Shown: positions 51,197-54,811 of the stretch, in pieces
Layout: each line of letters starts with the position of its first letter
How positions within the stretch are numbered: position 1 is the first letter of the stretch
Origin: an uncultured Roseburia sp.
Lineage (GTDB): Bacteria; Bacillota; Clostridia; Lachnospirales; Lachnospiraceae
Length of the DNA: 54,811 bases
NCBI GenBank assembly: GCA_944380515.1
Contig: CALWHT010000052.1
Span: forward strand, 1 to 54,811
Reading direction: 5' to 3'
Notes under the pieces: generated by a model
What the model saw: only the letters and a program-made list of their open reading frames with translations
Databases searched by the model: none
Told to the model about the DNA's origin: nothing
Position numbers and translations under genes: made by a program

Positions 51197-51224
51197 TTGT
51201 CCTGTTACAGGACATTAATATCAT
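51197..51224 (+). promoter_or_regulatory. Candidate XRE promoter with 15-bp palindrome
   Basis: TTGTCC (51197-51202) and TATCAT (51219-51224), 16 bases apart. The perfect palindrome GTCCTGTTACAGGAC (51199-51213) overlaps the -35, as expected for an autorepressed XRE gene. Confidence 0.55.
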
Positions 51225-51230
51225 GAAAAT

Positions 51231-51259
51231 AATATAGCATTAATTTAGCGCTATTTCAA
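51231..51259 (-). promoter_or_regulatory. Promoter of the chemoreceptor locus
   Basis: TTGAAA (51254-51259) and TATATT (51231-51236), 17 bases apart on the minus strand, back-to-back with the XRE promoter. The predicted RNA would begin near 51224 and run over the palindrome at 51199-51213. Confidence 0.65.
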
Positions 51260-51286
51260 GATTTTTTAGAAGGAGGAAAATATCAT

Positions 51287-51586
51287 ATGTCAAGAATCAT
51301 CGACAGTCATGAAAAAAATATGATTGGCGATAAGGTAAAACAAATCAGAAAACAAAAAAGAATGAGTCAGCAGGCGCTTTCCGACCGATTGGAAACTCTC
51401 GCCATCTACGTATGCCGCGGTTCCATTTCCAGAATTGAAGACAAGTCCCGTACGGTTACGGATATCGAGCTGTACGGACTTTCACAGGTCCTTGATACCC
51501 CGATTGACAGCTTTTTTGAAGATGTACCTTCAGATTTCAGGTTGACATCTCCGTCTGAGCGAAAATCTTCAGTTACTTTAAAATAA
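51287..51586 (+). CDS. XRE family transcriptional regulator
   Basis: A 99-residue helix-turn-helix protein. The HTH region (about 12-70) contains IGDKVKQIRKQKRMSQQALS, then GSISRIEDKSRTVTDIELYG and LSQVLDTPIDSFF. The C-terminal tail is short and polar, with no ligand or peptidase domain. The AAGGAGG site is strong. It is divergent from the broken chemoreceptor gene and probably regulates itself and perhaps that promoter. Confidence 0.88.
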   Translation: MSRIIDSHEKNMIGDKVKQIRKQKRMSQQALSDRLETLAIYVCRGSISRIEDKSRTVTDIELYGLSQVLDTPIDSFFEDVPSDFRLTSPSERKSSVTLK

Positions 51587-51640
51587 TGAGGTTATCCCAA
51601 AAGTCTGAAAATGACTTGAGGGATAACCTCATTATTTTTT
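51582..51640 (+). terminator. Terminator of the XRE gene
   Basis: AATAATGAGGTTATCCC pairs perfectly with GGGATAACCTCATTATT, with an inner AAGTC/GACTT stem and a run of Ts. It starts within the last codons of the gene. Confidence 0.9.
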
Positions 51641-51644
51641 CATA

Positions 51645-51679
51645 CAAAAACAGGTGAAAGATTAGCTCTTTCACCTGTC
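51645..51679 (-). terminator. ppdK terminator
   Basis: On the minus strand ACAGGTGAAAGA pairs with TCTTTCACCTGT across a 5-base loop, followed by TTTTTG. It lies 30 bases past the ppdK stop codon and 5 bases from the XRE terminator. Confidence 0.92.
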
Positions 51680-51708
51680 TTCTAAATGAATATGATTCGG
51701 TCTTTCTC

Positions 51709-54336
51709 TTACTTATCAGCAATTGCAGCCTGTGCCGCAGCCAATCTTGCAATCGGCACACGGAACGGTGAGCAGGACACATAGTCCAGACCAATCTTGT
51801 GGCAGAACTCTACAGAAGACGGATCTCCGCCGTGCTCGCCGCAGATACCAACGTGAAGCTTCGGATTTACCGGCTTGCCAAGCTTAATTGCCATCTCCAT
51901 CAACTTGCCGACACCTGTCTGGTCAAGCTTTGCAAACGGATCGTTCTCGAAAATCTTCGTGTCATAGTAAGCATTTAAGAACTTACCTGCATCGTCACGG
52001 GAGAAACCGAAGGTCATCTGTGTCAAATCGTTCGTACCGAAGCAGAAGAAATCAGCCTCTGTTGCGATTTCGTCAGCTGTAAGCGCTGCTCTCGGAATCT
52101 CAATCATCGTACCTACTTCGTACTCCAGCTTAATGCCTGCCGCTGCGATTTCAGCGTCTGCGGTCTCAACGACTACCTTCTTTACATATTTCAGCTCTTT
52201 TACTTCACATACAAGCGGAATCATAATCTCCGGCTTTACCGTCCAGTCGGAATGAGCCTTCTGAACATTGATTGCCGCACGGATAACCGCCTTTGTCTGC
52301 ATCTTTGCAATCTCCGGATAGGTCACTGCAAGACGGCAGCCTCTGTGGCCCATCATCGGGTTGAACTCATGCAGGGAAGCGATGATGTTCTTGATTTCCT
52401 CTACGGATTTGCCCTGAGCCTTTGCAAGCTTCTCAATGTCTGCTTCCTCGGTCGGAACGAACTCATGCAGAGGCGGATCCAGGAAACGGATGGTTACCGG
52501 GCAGCCCTCCAGAGCCTCGTATAATTTCTCGAAGTCACCCTGCTGATACGGAAGAATCTTCTCAAGGGCAGCCTCTCTCTCCTCTACGGTATCGGAGCAG
52601 ATCATCTCGCGGAATGCCGCGATTCTGTCTTCCTCAAAGAACATATGCTCGGTACGGCAAAGACCGATACCCTCTGCGCCAAGCTCACGTGCTTTCTTTG
52701 CATCCGCAGGTGTATCCGCATTGGTGCGTACCTTTAACTTTCTGTATTTGTCAGCCCATGCCATAACACGGCCGAACTCACCGGCAATCGTCGCATCCAC
52801 GGTCGGAATCTGTCCGTCGTAGATGTTACCTGTTGTACCGTCGATAGAGATATAGTCTCCCTCATGGAACTCTTTGCCGGCCAGAGTAAATTTCTTATTT
52901 GCTTCATCCATTGCGATGTCGCCGCATCCGGAAACACAGCAGGTACCCATACCGCGGGCAACTACGGCTGCGTGAGAAGTCATACCGCCGCGAACGGTCA
53001 AAATACCCTGGGAAGCCTTCATACCGGTAATGTCCTCCGGAGAAGTCTCAAGACGTACCAGTACGACCTTCTCTCCTCTTTCTGCCCAGCTTTCTGCGTC
53101 CTCTGCGGAGAATACGATTTTACCGCATGCAGCACCCGGAGAAGCGCCGAGTCCCTTACCCATCGGTGTAGCTGCCTTTAATGCCGCCGCGTCAAACTGC
53201 GGATGCAGCAGGGTATCCAGGTTACGAGGATCAATCATGGCAACTGCCTCTTCCTCTGTTCTCATGCCCTCATCTACCAGATCGCAGGCAATCTTTAACG
53301 CTGCCTGTGCGGTTCTCTTACCGTTACGTGTCTGCAGCATGTACAGCTTGCCGTGCTCTACGGTAAACTCCATGTCCTGCATATCTCTGTAGTGATCCTC
53401 AAGAGTCTTGCAAACTTCCTTGAACTGCTCGAAAGCCTCCGGGAACTTGTCTGCCATCTCTGTAATCTTCATAGGAGTACGAACACCGGCTACTACGTCC
53501 TCGCCCTGCGCATTGGTAAGGAACTCACCAAACAAGCCCTTCGCGCCGGTTGCCGGGTCACGGGTAAATGCAACGCCGGTACCGCAGTCGTCGCCCATGT
53601 TACCGAATGCCATGGACTGTACGTTTACAGCGGTTCCCCAGGAATACGGGATGTCATTGTCACGACGGTATACATTCGCACGCGGGTTGTCCCAGGAACG
53701 GAATACAGCCTTGATTGCTCCCATGAGCTGCTCCTTCGGGTCATCCGGGAAATCCGCACCAATCTTCTCTTTGTACTCAGCCTTGAACTGATTTGCCAGC
53801 TCCTTTAAGTCATCAGCCGTAAGCTCAACGTCCTGCGTTACGCCTCTGTCCTTCTTCATCTTGTCGATCAGCTCTTCGAAGTACTTCTTGCCAACCTCCA
53901 TAACGACGTCGGAGTACATCTGGATGAAACGTCTGTAGCAGTCCCACGCCCAACGCGGGTTGCCGGACTTCTCCGCAATCGCATTTACAACAGTCTCATT
54001 TAAACCAAGATTTAAGATTGTATCCATCATACCCGGCATGGAAGCTCTTGCTCCGGAACGAACCGATACGAGAAGCGGATTCTCCTTATCGCCGAACTTC
54101 TTCCCCGTAATTTCTTCCATCTTGCCGATGTACTCATTAATCTGAGACTGGATTTCGTCATTAATCTCTCTGCCATCCTCATAGTACTGAGTACAAGCCT
54201 CTGTGGTAATCGTAAAGCCCTGTGGTACCGGAAGACCAATATTGGTCATCTCCGCAAGGTTTGCGCCCTTACCGCCGAGAAGTTCACGCATGTTCGCGTT
54301 TCCTTCCGTAAACAAATACACCCATTTGTTTGCCAT
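51709..54336 (-). CDS. ppdK: Pyruvate, phosphate dikinase
   Basis: An 875-residue enzyme: ATP-grasp domain (about 1-340), phosphohistidine domain (about 390-510) and PEP/pyruvate TIM barrel (about 530-875). The catalytic His455 is in GGMTSHAAVVARGMG, the same number as in the Clostridium symbiosum enzyme. The catalytic Cys832 is in HVGICGEHGGD. It interconverts PEP, AMP and PPi with pyruvate, ATP and Pi; in anaerobes it can serve glycolysis with PPi or gluconeogenesis. The start has AGGAGG 9 bases upstream. No regulatory protein gene is adjacent. Confidence 0.97.
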   Translation of the reverse strand: MANKWVYLFTEGNANMRELLGGKGANLAEMTNIGLPVPQGFTITTEACTQYYEDGREINDEIQSQINEYIGKMEEITGKKFGDKENPLLVSVRSGARASMPGMMDTILNLGLNETVVNAIAEKSGNPRWAWDCYRRFIQMYSDVVMEVGKKYFEELIDKMKKDRGVTQDVELTADDLKELANQFKAEYKEKIGADFPDDPKEQLMGAIKAVFRSWDNPRANVYRRDNDIPYSWGTAVNVQSMAFGNMGDDCGTGVAFTRDPATGAKGLFGEFLTNAQGEDVVAGVRTPMKITEMADKFPEAFEQFKEVCKTLEDHYRDMQDMEFTVEHGKLYMLQTRNGKRTAQAALKIACDLVDEGMRTEEEAVAMIDPRNLDTLLHPQFDAAALKAATPMGKGLGASPGAACGKIVFSAEDAESWAERGEKVVLVRLETSPEDITGMKASQGILTVRGGMTSHAAVVARGMGTCCVSGCGDIAMDEANKKFTLAGKEFHEGDYISIDGTTGNIYDGQIPTVDATIAGEFGRVMAWADKYRKLKVRTNADTPADAKKARELGAEGIGLCRTEHMFFEEDRIAAFREMICSDTVEEREAALEKILPYQQGDFEKLYEALEGCPVTIRFLDPPLHEFVPTEEADIEKLAKAQGKSVEEIKNIIASLHEFNPMMGHRGCRLAVTYPEIAKMQTKAVIRAAINVQKAHSDWTVKPEIMIPLVCEVKELKYVKKVVVETADAEIAAAGIKLEYEVGTMIEIPRAALTADEIATEADFFCFGTNDLTQMTFGFSRDDAGKFLNAYYDTKIFENDPFAKLDQTGVGKLMEMAIKLGKPVNPKLHVGICGEHGGDPSSVEFCHKIGLDYVSCSPFRVPIARLAAAQAAIADK

Positions 54337-54380
54337 TTTGCTAATTCCTCCTAAAATATACTTACTATGTAATTACGGAA

Positions 54381-54436
54381 ACAGGTCTGACCTGTCCCAT
54401 AACCAAGCCATATGATGTGCGCCATTTAAGCGCACA
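54381..54436 (-). promoter_or_regulatory. Two inverted repeats in the ppdK leader
   Basis: ACAGGTCTGACCTGT (54381-54395) is a perfect 7-1-7 palindrome, and TGTGCGC/GCGCACA (54416-54436) forms a 7-bp stem with a 7-base loop. Both lie between the promoter and the gene and could act as operator or RNA structure. Confidence 0.7.
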
Positions 54437-54441
54437 CATTT

Positions 54442-54469
54442 ATTTTATCATATTTTCACTAATTCGCAA
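54442..54469 (-). promoter_or_regulatory. ppdK promoter
   Basis: TTGCGA (54464-54469) and TAAAAT (54442-54447), 16 bases apart on the minus strand, giving a leader of about 100 bases. Confidence 0.65.
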
Positions 54470-54554
54470 CAATTTTTTATTGCATTTTTCTATATCTTTG
54501 TTCATATTTCACAATTCAAAACGCGATTTCACAATATGAAACCTTATGCGTGTC

Positions 54555-54811
54555 TTATTCCTTTTTTCTTTTATTTACCACAATCAGACCGGCTGCGCAG
54601 CATCCCGCCACCACGAGATAGCCCGTCACTCCTCTGTCATAGGTCTTCGGGGATTTTAAGTAAACGATGCTTCCCTCCGTTCCTCTTGGATTTCCCGTCC
54701 CGTCGGTGCCGCTGCCTGTTCCCAGATTCTGTCCGTTTCCTGTGTTTTCGGTATCTCCCGGGTTTTCTGTATCTGTCGGGTTCTCTGTATCCCCCGGTTC
54801 CTCCGTATCTG
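54555..54811 (-). CDS. 3' end of a repeat-rich sortase-type surface protein (partial)
   Basis: The last 84 codons of a minus-strand gene that runs off the right edge. The visible protein begins with a low-complexity repeat (DTENPT, DTENPG, DTENTG units), a Gly/Thr/Asn linker, then SPKTYDRG, a hydrophobic helix (GYLVVAGCCAAGLIVV) and the basic tail NKRKKE. This is a cell wall sorting signal layout, with SPKTY in place of LPXTG. Upstream parts would be expected to be a secreted adhesin or enzyme. It has no start codon in the window and is read from the frame and stop at 54555. Confidence 0.75.
   Translation of the reverse strand, partial: DTEEPGDTENPTDTENPGDTENTGNGQNLGTGSGTDGTGNPRGTEGSIVYLKSPKTYDRGVTGYLVVAGCCAAGLIVVNKRKKE

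Noticed and set aside
1-54811. tRNA, rRNA, insertion sequences, CRISPR repeats or prophage genes
   Set aside because: Read for on both strands; no cloverleaf-like block, transposase, integrase or regularly spaced repeat was recognised.

Overview
The window looks like a chromosomal segment of a spore-forming Clostridia species, most likely Lachnospiraceae. Supporting signs are two CotF-type spore coat genes, AGGAGG-type ribosome binding sites, a GC-rich coding style with low-GC intergenic promoters, an anaerobic (CbiD/CbiG/CbiK) cobalamin pathway, and a pyruvate phosphate dikinase whose catalytic His falls at residue 455, as in the Clostridium symbiosum enzyme. Almost every gene lies on the minus strand. 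Only a MATE transporter, an exonuclease III and an XRE regulator are on the plus strand. No tRNA, rRNA, insertion sequence, integrase or CRISPR array was seen.

Left part (1-11.7 kb): the 5' end of an unidentified gene; feoA behind a strong promoter with palindromes; a four-gene operon (DUF454, DUF4405-like, CydD-like and CydC-like ABC halves); two coat genes; an EamA transporter; a DUF2798 protein; thioredoxin; a hybrid histidine kinase; a YhhN-like membrane protein; a TtcA-family PP-loop protein; and a SleB-type cell wall hydrolase.

Centre (11.95-32.4 kb): one co-directional run of 22 genes behind a single cobalamin riboswitch. From 5' to 3' on the minus strand they are cbiP, cobT, cobU, cobS, a short CobU-like gene, cobC, cbiB, a cobD-cbiC fusion, cbiD, cbiF, cbiG, cbiH, a cbiJ-cbiE-cbiT triple fusion, cbiA, cbiQ, cbiO, cbiM, cbiN, cbiK, cbiL, a Cys-rich small protein and a MetH-activation-domain-like protein. 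Together they cover cobalt uptake, insertion of cobalt into sirohydrochlorin, ring contraction and methylation, amidation, aminopropanol attachment and nucleotide loop assembly. Not present are the uroporphyrinogen III methyltransferase/sirohydrochlorin step and the corrinoid adenosyltransferase, which must be encoded elsewhere. The riboswitch expression platform is a terminator hairpin that contains the cbiP Shine-Dalgarno sequence.

Right part (32.4-54.8 kb): GH42 beta-galactosidase; a divergent MATE transporter; a ferredoxin-ASKHA corrinoid-activating-type protein; exonuclease III; a MalY/PatB aminotransferase with a GNAT acetyltransferase; minCDE; a YitT protein; TrpB2; sbcD-sbcC; a broken chemoreceptor gene; an XRE regulator; ppdK; and the 3' end of a repeat-rich, sortase-type surface protein.

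The most notable points are the riboswitch platform, the two enzyme fusions, the paired CobU proteins with complementary motif loss, the degenerate ATP site in the CydD-like protein, the chemoreceptor that lost its signalling tip, and several promoters that overlap palindromes or terminators. I found no convincing wholly new system. The best candidates for undescribed biology are the small Cys-rich and CobU-like members of the cobalamin operon.
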